DNA from: Flavivirga aquimarina
Lineage (GTDB): Bacteria; Bacteroidota; Bacteroidia; Flavobacteriales; Flavobacteriaceae
NCBI RefSeq assembly: GCF_030540835.1
Contig: NZ_JAUOEK010000024.1
Location: 34,876 to 98,875, forward strand
DNA: 64,000 nucleotides
Direction of reading: 5' to 3'
Shown: one piece after another, positions 45,576 through 56,400 of the stretch
How positions within the stretch are numbered: the first letter of the stretch is position 1
How the letters are laid out: every line of letters begins with the position of its first letter
Notes under the pieces: generated by a model
The model's input: the letters and a program-made list of their open reading frames with translations, nothing else
What the model was told of the DNA's origin: nothing
The model's database searches: none
Translations under genes and position numbers: made by a program

Positions 45576-46052
45576 CTATATTTGAGATACTATAATCATT
45601 TTTTTAATCAAAGAAATTTGTCCTAAATGATAGTAGCTGTGTTCAATAATCCCTTCAATATTTCTTTGATAACTTCCGTATTTTTCATCTACAAATGTGC
45701 CTTGTAATTTTTCTTCCGACATTAGTTCGACATGAGTTGCAAATTTTTCTGTATTGGACCACATATCATTCAATAGTTTACTCCAGTCTTCCTCAGATTT
45801 AATTGGAGGGAAGTCAAAGCTATGTTTATCCCTAATTTCAAGTAAACCTCCTTCGAAAACGTTTAAAACTCCAGCTATATAATAATTAATATGTTGAGCT
45901 AGAGTCGCAATAGTGTTTAAAGATTCAATTTTAATTATAGCCTGTTTCCAAGTTGTATTCGATAATAAATCTTTATAGTTTGTATTGGCAATCCATTGTC
46001 CGTTTAAAAGAACTTCTTTAAAACGTGTTGCAATTTGTTTTGAGTTTTCCAT
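45576..46052 (-). CDS. DinB family protein
   Basis: The 158-residue four-helix-bundle protein has the expected histidine pattern for a metal site: LAQHINYYIAG (first His) and GIIEHSYYHLGQI (two His, H-x3-H). DinB/YfiT-like proteins include thiol transferases and damage-inducible proteins of unknown substrate. It is upstream of the sigma gene on the same strand, but the sigma gene has its own promoter. No ECF41-type boxes precede this gene, so it is probably not in the same regulon. Confidence 0.85.
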   Translation of the reverse strand: MENSKQIATRFKEVLLNGQWIANTNYKDLLSNTTWKQAIIKIESLNTIATLAQHINYYIAGVLNVFEGGLLEIRDKHSFDFPPIKSEEDWSKLLNDMWSNTEKFATHVELMSEEKLQGTFVDEKYGSYQRNIEGIIEHSYYHLGQISLIKKMIIVSQI

Positions 46053-46177
46053 TTAATGTTTTTTGTAACCAAAAAATCAGATATAAACTTAATAGAACTC
46101 TGGAGTTATTTTATGAGAATTGTTTTATATGTTTTAGTCGTTAAACGAAGCTAACTAAATTTTTGTGCAAAATCGAG

Positions 46178-47227
46178 TTAAGCCTCAGCATTAAAAAACA
46201 CTTTGTAATAGTGCATTTTTTTCTCATCATCATAACCGCGTTCTAAATACTCTGTAGAGGCATCTGGTGCGTCAATATCTAATTTAATTTGTATGTTAGT
46301 ATCTAATTTAATGTCGGTTTTAATTTTTTTCTTTTCTTTAGTAACTACACGTTCGGCAATATCAAATTGGTTTCTAATAATCAGATTTTGCTCACTTTCA
46401 TATTCCTTTTTATAATCTTCAAACTGTCTTATTTGCTTTTCTTCTTCAAAAACCCCTTCTTTAAATTGCTCTACGTTTACAACTTCATTTTCTTTAAAGA
46501 AATCAATAGTTTTAGCTAAAAAGGAGTTCTGCTCTTGTGCACTGTATTCAGTTTTTAATACCTCTGTCGAGAATTCTTTACAAAGCTCAATATACTGTTG
46601 GGTGTGGTTATTAGCATCGTCGGCATATTTGATATTTAAAAATTGATTTATCCAATATTGCGCATCGTAGCTATTATTATCTACACTTAAAACAATAGGG
46701 CCTTCGGTATCATTTTGATTTAAAACTAAACAGCCTTTATCAACTTTTTTAGAGTTAATCCCTTTTTGTACCAATACATCATAACTCTTATTTTCTAAAT
46801 AGGTTTGAAAGAAATTAACTTTGCTTTCTATTTTAAAAATACCAATAGCATTAGTGGTCATATCCAGATATTCTATACCTTCAAACAGTACGATTAAAAC
46901 ATCGCCGGTTTTTATATTAGCCGAAGTAGATTGCTCGAATAAATGAGTTACAATATGTTTTGAAATATCTATAAAAGCATCTTCATCATCAAATAACTGC
47001 TTGCAATAGCTATTAATTTCGTTTAAAGAAATATTAGCATGGTGGTTAAACCTGTAACTTTGTACTACATTGGTAAATGGGCGTAGTAAAAATGGGAGCA
47101 TTAAATCGTAACTGGCTTCATCAAAATCTACTATATTCTCAGAAAAAGCATTTTTAGTATCGTTAAACTTATTTCCAACTTTATGAATAATGAATTTTGA
47201 AATTGAGGCATTTTTTCTTGAAATCAT
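46178..47227 (-). CDS. Nucleoid-associated protein (NdpA/YejK-like)
   Basis: The 349-residue protein matches the PF04245-type nucleoid-associated family: ISKFIIHKVGNKFND at the start, MLPFLLRPFTNVVQSYRFNH and AIGIFKIESKVNFFQ in the middle, and a charged C-terminal region. Homologues such as E. coli YejK co-purify with the nucleoid; their molecular role is not clear. It appears monocistronic, between DinB and an empty 356-base spacer. Confidence 0.85.
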   Translation of the reverse strand: MISRKNASISKFIIHKVGNKFNDTKNAFSENIVDFDEASYDLMLPFLLRPFTNVVQSYRFNHHANISLNEINSYCKQLFDDEDAFIDISKHIVTHLFEQSTSANIKTGDVLIVLFEGIEYLDMTTNAIGIFKIESKVNFFQTYLENKSYDVLVQKGINSKKVDKGCLVLNQNDTEGPIVLSVDNNSYDAQYWINQFLNIKYADDANNHTQQYIELCKEFSTEVLKTEYSAQEQNSFLAKTIDFFKENEVVNVEQFKEGVFEEEKQIRQFEDYKKEYESEQNLIIRNQFDIAERVVTKEKKKIKTDIKLDTNIQIKLDIDAPDASTEYLERGYDDEKKMHYYKVFFNAEA

Positions 47228-47583
47228 ATGGGTTGCTTATTAAATATGCAATACTATTAAAATAATTAGAATTAAGAGTAAAGAAGAACGCCAAAGCATA
47301 AGCTTTGACGTTCAAGACCCGGGGACTTCAGATTTGGTTATCGTTATGTTTTTAAATTCATCAAATAAATGTTTATTTATTGATTAAATTCTTACTTCAA
47401 TAAAATTCTTAAAATAATCACTTTTATTTATAAACCTTATTCAAGAAGGTTTAAAAAAATGTTGTAAATAATTGATTAATAGCAGCCTTAAAGATAAAAA
47501 TTAGTTTTTCATATACAAAAAAAATACAAAATTTATATACATATGTTAATATACAGGTAAATAATTGAGAATTCGACTACAAG
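47228..47583. other. 356-base spacer with one hairpin
   Basis: No gene is present. A hairpin at 47286-47313 (GAACGcCAAAGC paired with GCTTTGaCGTTC, one mismatch) is followed on the minus strand by TTCTTCTTT, so it may end the transcript of the upstream minus-strand lipoprotein gene, 271 bases after that gene's stop. The rest is A/T-rich. Confidence 0.5.
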
Positions 47584-50016
47584 CTAGTTGATTTGATATA
47601 AAATAATGGAATTGTTTTCTCCTTTACTCACGAATTCAAGATTTCTGTCTCCATCAATATTATCCAATATTATTGGTGAGTTTCCGTATACCGGAAAGTT
47701 GGGTAATAGTTTTGCTTGACTATTATAAAGATAAATTTTGTTGGCTTGTTTATCGGTGGTCGCTACATAAATTTTATCGTTGATATAGAATAGGTGTGGT
47801 GCAGAATAATCTCCATAATCAAGCTCTGTAGTCTTGCTTTTAATAGTTAGTTTATTCTCGTCTAATACCACAAGGGTTTTACTTGAAGTTTCTAAATAAT
47901 GCTTTTCTGATATGTTTAAATTTTTAACAGCTGTATTTCCTCTGGAGTCTATGGTTATTAAATTTCCATCAGAGGTTGTGGTTGTAAAATTGTTCTTGTA
48001 TAAGAATACAGGCTGATTGGAATAAGAACTAGATGTTTTTGGTGTCACTCTGGTTCTCCCTGTTCTATCTAAAATATAAAGTTTGTTTTTTGTTTTAAGT
48101 GTGATGTAATCTTTACTGCCAATTCTAAAATGTTTTGGCTGGGACACTATCGTGCTATTTGCAGACTTAAATGTAAACCCGTTTACAATCTGTGCTTTTA
48201 CATTGTACATCAAAACATGTTTGCCTTGTGTAACTAATAATCTGTAATTTTTGTTTTTGTCATAATCGAAAAGAGCCAGAGGTTGAGTGATTTCGTCATT
48301 AAATTTGATTGGAAATGGTGCTACATCCTTACCGTTTCTGTCAATAACATAAATTTTGTTTGGGGTTGCAAAAACGAGCTGCAATCGACCATTTTTATAA
48401 ATATCAATTTGTTTAATAGTACCCAATACAGCGCCTTGTATTTGTTTTTTCCAAAGAATTTTTCCTTTATTAGAAAATAAATAAAGGTTATTATTTATGT
48501 CTTGTACAACAATCTCTTTTTGTTTGGTAATATGATTTTTTACAAATTGAGGGTTGGTTAATATGTCTGTATCTAATTTAATATTTAATTCTTCAGAAAC
48601 AGAATGTAATAAGGCTTTAGTTTTACTCTTTTTTATGATGCCATTTACATGCGCGAAATTAGTCTCATAGATAAATTGTAAGGCAGAGGTGTTATAATTG
48701 TTCAGCTTATAATTTGAACCTCCTTTGATGTTTTTGTTCAAAATAGTTTTTAAAGAAGTATGGTTTACTACCTGCATTAATGATGAAGCATCGCTTAAAT
48801 GGTTTTTTATATCTTGAAAATATGCTTTTTTATTTAGTGTTGTTTTGTTTTGGTAATTGGCAATAATATTTTGAAGCATTTCGGTACTACCGGCAAATAC
48901 AAAAAAATTATCTAATATACAGTACCTATTGGTATTATTGAATGATACTAAAGGCGCAAAAGTTTTAGAAAACATATCAGGAAGGCTAAAACCAAAAAGG
49001 GGAACTTCTCTATAAGAACCAATTCTGTTTTTTTCACTTAAAAGAGCATCTTTAGTGGCTATAACGTCAATAGAATTTAATACAATAGCTTGGTCTTTTC
49101 CTTGGTAAATAATACCAACTTCAATAATATCATTAAAAAGCGTCGTGGTGTTACTTATAGAATCTTTACCATTAAACTTGTTTAAATTGGTTTCTAAAGT
49201 TTTATAGTCATCGAAAGTAAAGCTCATAAAACCATCACTGTTAGAAGGCGTAATATTTTGAGTTTGATTTTCTTGAGGGAGGGTATTCTTAAAAATATTG
49301 ATCAAACTTTTCGATGAATCTATAGCTTTTGTAATACCATTAAAAAGAATATCATCCTGATTTATACTTACATCGGCTGTTATATAATTGGTAAATGTTT
49401 TAAAAGAAAGCGAGTCTTCAATAAAAAATGATTCCAAAAATGTAGTGTCAGGTTTTAAAATAACCGAGATGGTTTTATCATCACTAGTTATGTTGTACAT
49501 TTTCTCTAACTCAATATTTATGGCTGCATTACTAAAAAGAGTAGTAACAATATCTTTTGAAGAAGAAGCAAAAAAGATACTGTCTGTAATAGTGCTATAA
49601 AATGAGTCTTTATTTAATGTAGATTTAGTAATGGTTTTATTCTTATAAGAAAGAGTCTCTTCGATATAGTTTGGTAACGAATCGGTTTCAAACAATTGTT
49701 GATTATGTTTTGTTATGATTGAATATTGTAAACTATCTTTTGAGTCTTTCGATAAGCAAATCAATATCTCATTTTTAGGTTTTAAATAAGATAAGATACT
49801 TAATGTGTTTTCTATGTTTTTGTATGAGTCTGTTTTAGAGACTTTTTGTAAAAAATCACTATTATTAATACTGCTTTTTAAGCTTTCAAGATTTGAAGTT
49901 TTTAAAATAACAGAGGTGTTTTTCGGAACAAAATCAATAAGTTTTGAACGATTTTTTTTAGTCTTTGAGCAGTTAAAAACCAATATAAGAAGAAGGGAAA
50001 AACAAAAGACTCTCAT
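47584..50016 (-). CDS. Large lipoprotein with C-terminal beta-propeller-like region
   Basis: The 810-residue protein has a lipoprotein signal (LLLILVFNCSKTK). Residues about 20-480 hold an unrecognised domain that starts FVPKNTSVILKTSNLESLKS, a pattern like DUF3352 proteins. Residues about 500-810 contain repeated strand units such as NKIYVIDRNGKDVAPFPIKF, KLYILDRTGRTRVT and NSQAKLLPNFPVYG, resembling PQQ/YVTN or FG-GAP propeller blades. It is exported and lipid-anchored. It lies 75 bases downstream of rnhB on the same strand. The function is unknown; a structural or substrate-sensing envelope role is only a guess. Confidence 0.7.
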   Translation of the reverse strand: MRVFCFSLLLILVFNCSKTKKNRSKLIDFVPKNTSVILKTSNLESLKSSINNSDFLQKVSKTDSYKNIENTLSILSYLKPKNEILICLSKDSKDSLQYSIITKHNQQLFETDSLPNYIEETLSYKNKTITKSTLNKDSFYSTITDSIFFASSSKDIVTTLFSNAAINIELEKMYNITSDDKTISVILKPDTTFLESFFIEDSLSFKTFTNYITADVSINQDDILFNGITKAIDSSKSLINIFKNTLPQENQTQNITPSNSDGFMSFTFDDYKTLETNLNKFNGKDSISNTTTLFNDIIEVGIIYQGKDQAIVLNSIDVIATKDALLSEKNRIGSYREVPLFGFSLPDMFSKTFAPLVSFNNTNRYCILDNFFVFAGSTEMLQNIIANYQNKTTLNKKAYFQDIKNHLSDASSLMQVVNHTSLKTILNKNIKGGSNYKLNNYNTSALQFIYETNFAHVNGIIKKSKTKALLHSVSEELNIKLDTDILTNPQFVKNHITKQKEIVVQDINNNLYLFSNKGKILWKKQIQGAVLGTIKQIDIYKNGRLQLVFATPNKIYVIDRNGKDVAPFPIKFNDEITQPLALFDYDKNKNYRLLVTQGKHVLMYNVKAQIVNGFTFKSANSTIVSQPKHFRIGSKDYITLKTKNKLYILDRTGRTRVTPKTSSSYSNQPVFLYKNNFTTTTSDGNLITIDSRGNTAVKNLNISEKHYLETSSKTLVVLDENKLTIKSKTTELDYGDYSAPHLFYINDKIYVATTDKQANKIYLYNSQAKLLPNFPVYGNSPIILDNIDGDRNLEFVSKGENNSIILYQIN

Positions 50017-50091
50017 AAAATAAATTACTTTTTACAAACCTACATATTTTTCATTTTATAATGCATATAAAAACTTGGTAAGTAAGGTTTA

Positions 50092-50691
50092 CTAAATGTC
50101 TAACTTTAATTGTTCTGGAAGAAGTTTAAACGATTTTCTGTGATATTTTGTTATACCATATTTTTTAATAGCTGCTCGATGCTCTTTAGTAGGGTAGCCT
50201 TTATTTTGTTTCCAATTATACATGGGGTATTCTTCATGAATAGTGTTCATATAGATGTCACGATAAGTTTTTGCTAAAACCGAAGCAGCAGCAATACTTA
50301 AATATTTACCATCCCCTTTAATAATAGTTTCGAAAGGAACATTATTATAAGGTTTAAATTTATTACCATCAACGATTATAAATTGTGGTTTTTTAACTAG
50401 CAAATCTATAGATTTATGCATTGCTAAAATAGAAGCATTTAAAATATTAATGCGATCAATTTCCCCTTGAAATATATGTGCTACTCCAAATGCTAAAGCT
50501 TGTGCTTCAATAATTGGTTTTAAGGTTTCCCTTTTTTTTTCACTAAGCTGTTTAGAATCATTTAGTATTGAATTTTCGAAGTTTTTAGGTAAGATAACCG
50601 CAGCAGCAGTAACAGGACCTGCTAAACAGCCTCGTCCAGCCTCGTCTGTGCCACATTCTAAAGAATAATTTGAATGACTTTTTAATAACAT
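50092..50691 (-). CDS. rnhB: Ribonuclease HII
   Basis: The 199-residue enzyme has the RNase HII hallmark [15 protein letters not shown] (catalytic Asp-Glu), then FIIVDGNKF (Asp) and the later block [21 protein letters not shown]. It degrades the RNA strand of RNA-DNA hybrids and excises single ribonucleotides. Length and start are normal. Confidence 0.96.
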   Translation of the reverse strand: MLLKSHSNYSLECGTDEAGRGCLAGPVTAAAVILPKNFENSILNDSKQLSEKKRETLKPIIEAQALAFGVAHIFQGEIDRINILNASILAMHKSIDLLVKKPQFIIVDGNKFKPYNNVPFETIIKGDGKYLSIAAASVLAKTYRDIYMNTIHEEYPMYNWKQNKGYPTKEHRAAIKKYGITKYHRKSFKLLPEQLKLDI

Positions 50692-51289
50692 CTAAATAGG
50701 AATATTGTCAAATTTATAATTTTACATACTAATTATTATGCACGCTCAATAAATTTATTCATTATTATAAGAATTTGATAGAGCGTATTATTAAATATTG
50801 TTTTTAAAGCGAATATTATGATAATAATTAAATATAATAATTAAAATTTTACGAATTTCATAATTGAAAAAATGCAAGTTGATGATGATCAGCTACTTTT
50901 TTCATGGGTTTTTTTGTTTTTTAAATATAATATTTAGATGTTTGCAATCGACTAACTCAAAATAAATATTATAGTTTTATCTTTTAAGAAGATGACTAAT
51001 ATTTAAAAAGAAAGCCAGCCATTATTGCTGGCTTTCTTTATTTTTAAATATTTTCACTAAATTGTTTCGAAGTTAGGTGTAAAAATCTTTAGGTAAAATA
51101 AATGTAGCTGTGCTAACTAAACCTATAAGCCTTTTTAAAAGAGTATTTAAATAATACTAAACCCCAAATAATTGACAATTTCTGAACTTAAATATTTTTT
51201 TGTCTTTTTTAGTAAATTATATAATAGAACATTTTGTTAACAACAATATGGACAAGATTAATCTGTAACATGTCCATTTATTATAATTG
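50692..51289. other. 598-base divergent spacer with an isolated terminator
   Basis: This is an A/T-rich region between rnhB, transcribed left, and the ECF sigma gene, transcribed right. It holds a strong plus-strand terminator at 51007-51048 with no gene ahead of it on that strand. A 21-codon ORF starting at the ATG at 50873 (MQVDDDQLLFSW...) is too short to call. No -7 box with a good -33 partner was found. Confidence 0.55.
51007..51048 (+). terminator. Intrinsic terminator without an upstream gene
   Basis: AAAGAAAGCCAGC (51007-51019) pairs perfectly with GCTGGCTTTCTTT (51027-51039) across a seven-base loop and runs into ATTTTT. On the minus strand the stem is followed by TTTAAAT, which is weaker. 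The nearest plus-strand gene upstream is more than 8 kb away, so it may end a small RNA. Confidence 0.8.
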
Positions 51290-51904
51290 ATGAGTATTAT
51301 AGAGAAAACAACACAAGAAGAATTTGAAGAAGTCTGGACTAAATTTGTAAATGGTGATAAAAATGCTTTTTCATTCATTTATAATTCAAATATAGATGCG
51401 TTGTTTTCATATGGTATAAAATTAAACTCAAATAAAAGTTTTGTAAAGGACTGTATCCAAGATGTTTTTTTAGATATCTATGAACACAGAAAGCAAATTT
51501 CTACACCTAGAAATATTAAGTTTTATTTATTCAAAGTACTCAAGCGAACTATGTTTAGAGAGTTGAAGAAAGCGAGAAAGAAAAATAGTTTACCAGAACA
51601 AGAAAATCTATCTTTTTTTACAGAATATAATATAGAAACCAAGACTATTGATAAAGAAGTTGAAAAGCATCAAAAAAAACTTATTGAAAGTATAATTAAA
51701 GAACTGTCGGCTAAACAACAAGAAATACTATATTTAAGATTTACAAAAGGATTCAATTATATTGAGATTTCAGAAATCATCGACATTAATCATAATTCTG
51801 TACGTAAACAGGTTTATAGAGCTATAAAAAAATTGCGTAAAAGCCTAACTATAAATAATATTACAGATTTAAATATTTATTCTCTTTTAGTAATGGTTTC
51901 ATAA
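51290..51904 (+). CDS. ECF sigma factor of the SusC/D locus
   Basis: The 204-residue sigma factor has region 2 (DKNAFSFIYNSNIDALFSYG, VKDCIQDVFLDIYEHR) and region 4 (LSAKQQEILYLRFTKGFNYI, VRKQVYRAIKKLRKSL). The ATG at 51290 is preferred to the TTG one codon earlier. It precedes a FecR-type anti-sigma and an STN-containing SusC. This is the classical Bacteroidota trans-envelope arrangement, in which substrate binding at the outer membrane relieves FecR and frees the sigma. The target promoter is not identifiable here. Confidence 0.92.
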   Translation: MSIIEKTTQEEFEEVWTKFVNGDKNAFSFIYNSNIDALFSYGIKLNSNKSFVKDCIQDVFLDIYEHRKQISTPRNIKFYLFKVLKRTMFRELKKARKKNSLPEQENLSFFTEYNIETKTIDKEVEKHQKKLIESIIKELSAKQQEILYLRFTKGFNYIEISEIIDINHNSVRKQVYRAIKKLRKSLTINNITDLNIYSLLVMVS

Positions 51905-52145
51905 AAAAGGTACCTCTTAGGTTCCTCTTTAAAATATTCATTCTTCCAAATTGCCAAAAATTAAAAAAGAAACCCTGGTATAACTACGTTTCTAACTTAT
52001 TTAATTTTCTCTTTTTTTATCTAAAAGATAAGATCTTCATAATCAACTTGTTGTGATTTATGCTATTTATTTTTTTGAGAATACTTCTAAAAAAGTGTCC
52101 ACAAAAATGAGACTTGATACCCTATAAGAAATAAAAGTAAAATGT

Positions 52146-53354
52146 ATGGAGCTTTATTCTAAATATATAGAGAATGATTCTTTTTTAAGTTGGGTATACA
52201 ACCCAACGCCAGAAACAACTAATTTTTGGAAAGATTATGTGCTTAAAAATCCGCAAGAAAAAGAAATAATTTATGCCCTAAAAGAAATTTTAATAAGCAT
52301 AAAACCTGAAGATGTCACGCTTTCAGAAAAAGAAAAACAAGAAGTATTTACGAAACTTTTAAATGAAATAGATGCTAAGAATAAACCAAATAAAGTATAC
52401 AGTTTTGTTAAAAGAACGTATAAATATGCAGCAATATTAATATTAGTATTAATTGGAGGAAAAGCGGTTGTTAATACCATTTTTGAAAAGAACAGTGATT
52501 TCAATTTTAATACGATAAGTGAAATATCTTTAGATTCTTTAGGAAAATCGAATACGCAGTTAATTATCGGATCAAGAGAGCCGCTATTGATTGATAGAAA
52601 GAAGTCCCTAATTGAATATACAAAACATGGAAATGTTGTTTTAAATGAAAAAGATACCATAAACGGCAATATATTAAATGAAGGAAAAAACTTTCTTTTT
52701 AATAAATTAATCGTACCTTTTGGGAAGCGAAGTAAGATCATATTACCAGATGGTTCAGTGGTGCATCTTAATGCTGGAACAAAGTTCGTGTTCCCTGAAA
52801 AATTCGCCTCTAACGAGAGGACGGTTTTCCTTTCAGGAGAGGCCTTTTTTGAAGTAGTAACAAATAAAGAAAAACCATTTGTAGTAAAAACTATCGAAGA
52901 GAAGATTTCGATAGAAGTATTGGGAACAAAGTTTAATGTATCTGCTTATCCAATAGATTCGGATATTTTAACAGTTCTAACGGAAGGTAAAGTTGTAGTT
53001 GTAGAGAAAAACATATTTAAAACACAAAGAGCAATTTTAAAGCCAGGACAATTAGCTTCATGGAATAAAAATACCGAAAAAGCCAATGTTAGAGACGTTA
53101 ACACAGATAACTACACATTGTGGATTCAAGGGCTTTTACATTTTGAAAGCGAATCAATAATAAATATTGTTAGAAAAATGGAACGCTTTTATAATGTAAA
53201 AATAATTTTCGAGAATATGTCTGGTGCAAAAAGTATAAACGTAAGTGGAAAATTGGACCTAAATGATAAAATAGAGCAAACACTTGAAAATTTAACAGCA
53301 ACAACAGAACTTAAATTCGAAATAATAAATGACAAAAAATTTATATTAAAGTAA
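52146..53354 (+). CDS. FecR family anti-sigma factor
   Basis: The 402-residue protein has a cytoplasmic N-terminal part that would bind the sigma factor, a transmembrane helix (about residues 95-115, YAAILILVLIGGKAVV), a FecR domain (FGKRSKIILPDGSVVHLNAG, FLSGEAFFEVVTNKEKPF, LGTKFNVSAYPID) and a C-terminal DUF4974-type domain (LLHFESESIINIVRKMERFY). It spans the inner membrane and senses the STN domain of SusC. It is 241 bases after the sigma gene, a wider gap than usual, with no gene between. Confidence 0.93.
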   Translation: MELYSKYIENDSFLSWVYNPTPETTNFWKDYVLKNPQEKEIIYALKEILISIKPEDVTLSEKEKQEVFTKLLNEIDAKNKPNKVYSFVKRTYKYAAILILVLIGGKAVVNTIFEKNSDFNFNTISEISLDSLGKSNTQLIIGSREPLLIDRKKSLIEYTKHGNVVLNEKDTINGNILNEGKNFLFNKLIVPFGKRSKIILPDGSVVHLNAGTKFVFPEKFASNERTVFLSGEAFFEVVTNKEKPFVVKTIEEKISIEVLGTKFNVSAYPIDSDILTVLTEGKVVVVEKNIFKTQRAILKPGQLASWNKNTEKANVRDVNTDNYTLWIQGLLHFESESIINIVRKMERFYNVKIIFENMSGAKSINVSGKLDLNDKIEQTLENLTATTELKFEIINDKKFILK

Positions 53355-53359
53355 AAAAA

Positions 53360-53385
53360 TCAGAGAATGCGCCAACATTCTCTGA
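53360..53385 (+). promoter_or_regulatory. Hairpin between fecR and susC
   Basis: TCAGAGAATG (53360-53369) pairs perfectly with CATTCTCTGA (53376-53385) over a six-base loop, starting five bases after the FecR stop. No T-run follows, so it is a stem that could set mRNA ends or stability and allow susC to be expressed more strongly than fecR. Confidence 0.55.
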
Positions 53386-53442
53386 ATAAAATAAACTGCT
53401 ATAGGGGCAGCTTAATGTTTAATTAAAAACTAATTCAAATTT

Positions 53443-56400
53443 ATGAAAAATAACCAACGTTTCTACGACTCCCTCTTGGATTTTAGAAATAAAACTCTAT
53501 TCGTGATGAAGGGTCTCACCACTTTTTTAGTAGTATTTTCATTGTATTCTTTTTCAAATTCATATTCTCAAAACAAAAAATTGAGAATAGAGATTAAGGA
53601 AGCTACATTAATGAATATGATTGAATCTATAGAAAATCAAAGTGAATTTGTATTTATTTACAATGATGAAGTATTACCTGAATTAAAAAAAGCTTTAGGT
53701 AATATTCAAATTAAAAATAAATCCATTTATAAAATTTTAGATAGAGTTTTAAATAAAGAAAAGCTTGTTTACTCTGTAAATGAGCGTCAAGTGATTTTAA
53801 ATAAAAAAGAAGAAATTCTTGATTATAAATTACAACAACAAATTTCAGGAGTAGTTACTGCAGATGTAGATGGTTTACCATTACCGGGTGTTAACATAAT
53901 AATTGAAGGGACATCGAGAGGTGTGCAATCAGATTTTAATGGGATTTATGCTATAAATGCAAGCGAGGGAGATATTCTAAAAGTTAGTTTCGTAGGGATG
54001 CAAACTAAATATGTTACAGTGGGGCTAAATGATGTTATTGATATTGTTATGGAAGAGAGCCCTGAAAGTTTGGACGAGGTGGTAATCACTGGATATCAAA
54101 ATGTAGATAGAGAATTATTTACAGGAGCATCGCAAACTATTAAAGCGGCTGATATTAAATTAGATGCAGTCCCAGATTTAACAAGAAGTCTAGAAGGTAG
54201 AGCTGCTGGTGTGAGTGTTCAAAACGTAACAGGAACTTTTGGCGCAGCCCCTAGAATTACAATAAGAGGGTCATCTTCTATTTTAGGAGACACAAAACCT
54301 ATTTGGGTTGTAGATGGTGCGATACAAGAAGAAATTGTTGATATATCATTTCAAGACTTAGTTGCTGGTGATCTTAATAGTTTGTTAAGTTCTGCTTTAG
54401 CAGGATTAAATGCAAATGATATAGAGAGTTTTGAAATCTTAAGAGATGCCTCTGCAAGTGCTCAATATGGAGCAAGAGCTTTAAACGGAGTTGTAGTGAT
54501 CACTACTAAATCTGGTAAGAGGAATCAAAAACCAGCTTTTAATTATACTTCAGAATATGCTGTTAGAGCCATTCCGAGTTACGATGAATATAACCTTTTG
54601 AATTCGCAAGAAACGGTTTCAATTTACAGACAGTTGGCAAGCCAGCAAGTAGGACAAATAACAAATACAGGAGTGGTTAATGGACGAAACGGTGGTATTT
54701 ATAATTTATTATACAATTCATTAGAACCTAATGAACAAGGCGTTTTTGAAGTTAGTAATACTCCAGAAGGAAGAGCTAGATTTTTACAACAATACGAATT
54801 GGCAAACACAAATTGGTTCAAAGAATTGTTTAGACCAACACCTACCCAAACACATACTTTGAGTTTTTCCGCAGGTGGTGAAAAAAGTACCACATATGCT
54901 TCCATAGGTTATTTTGCAGACCCAGGATGGACTATAGCAGATAGAGTAAGAAGACTAACGGGTAATTTAAGAAACACATACTATTTAGGAGATAATGATA
55001 AATTAAAAATAACTACGCAGCTAAATGCCTCTATAAGAAATCAAAACGCACCAGGTACCTTAGATAGGGAATCAGATAACTTTTTTGGTTCATTCAATAG
55101 AGAATTTGATACAAACCCTTTTAATTATGCTCTTAATACAAGTAGAGCAATACGTCCAAGAGATAATAATGGCGATTTAGAGTTCGTCCGTAACAATTGG
55201 GCACCATTCAATATTTTACAAGAAATAGAGAATAATTCTGTTGAACTAAATGTTAACGATGTTCGTTTTCAAGCGCAATTAGATTACAAGATTAATGATC
55301 ATCTTGAATATTCTTTTTTAGGAACAGCTCGCTATGCAAATTCAACAAGTGATCATGCTACTACAGAGTTTTCAAATGCAGCAGAAGCCTACAGAGCAAA
55401 TGATAATACTATAATAAGAGATGCAAACACATTTTTATTTCAAGATCCAGAACTTCCAAATTCAAGTCCAAGAGTCGTGCTTCCAGTTGGAGGTATTTTA
55501 AGAAGTAATAGAAATACGATTACAACATATACCTTTAGGAATACTTTAGAATATAAGAAGCGGTTTAAAGATGACATACATGGATTGACACTTTATGGAG
55601 GTCAGGAATATAGGCATACAGATAGGTCGGCTGTATTTAATACGGGTTATGGCTACCAATTTTCAAGAGGAGGTACTGTTTTTACAGATCCAGATATCCT
55701 AAGAAAAGCAATTCTGGAAGGAGATGATTATTTTGGTTTTCAAGAAACCAGAAACAGAGAAATTACGTTTTTTGCCAATGCAACTTATGATTTTGACAAG
55801 AAATATGTTTTGAATCTTTCAGGGAATTATGAAGGCTCCAACAGAGCTGGTAAATCTGACGGTACCAGATGGTTACCAACATACACCGTTTCTGGAAGAT
55901 GGAACGTTCATAGGGAAAACTTTATAGATAACTTGGGCATTATTAATAATTTAGTACTAAGGACTTCTTATGGTTTATCTGCTTTGATCGCTAATACCGC
56001 TTCTAATAATGAAGCCATATTTAGAAATCAAGTTACCGATAGAGGTTTTATATCAGATAGAGAAAATGCCATTGATATAATAGATTTGCAAAACTCAGAA
56101 CTAACCTGGGAAAAGCAAATAGAATATAACTTAGGATTAGATATTGGTTTATTCAATAACAGAATAGCCATGAATATTGATGCTTATTTTAGAGATGGAA
56201 AAGACTTAATAGATTTTATAACAACCTCTGGGATTGGTGGAGAACCCATAAAATTAGGAAACTTCTCTTCTTTAGAAACTAAAGGAATAGAATTTCAGCT
56301 TAATACGGTAAATGTATCAAATGATGAATTTAAATGGAATTCTGGTTTTAATATATCATTACTTGATCAGGAAATTACAGAATTACAGCAAGAGCCCAAT

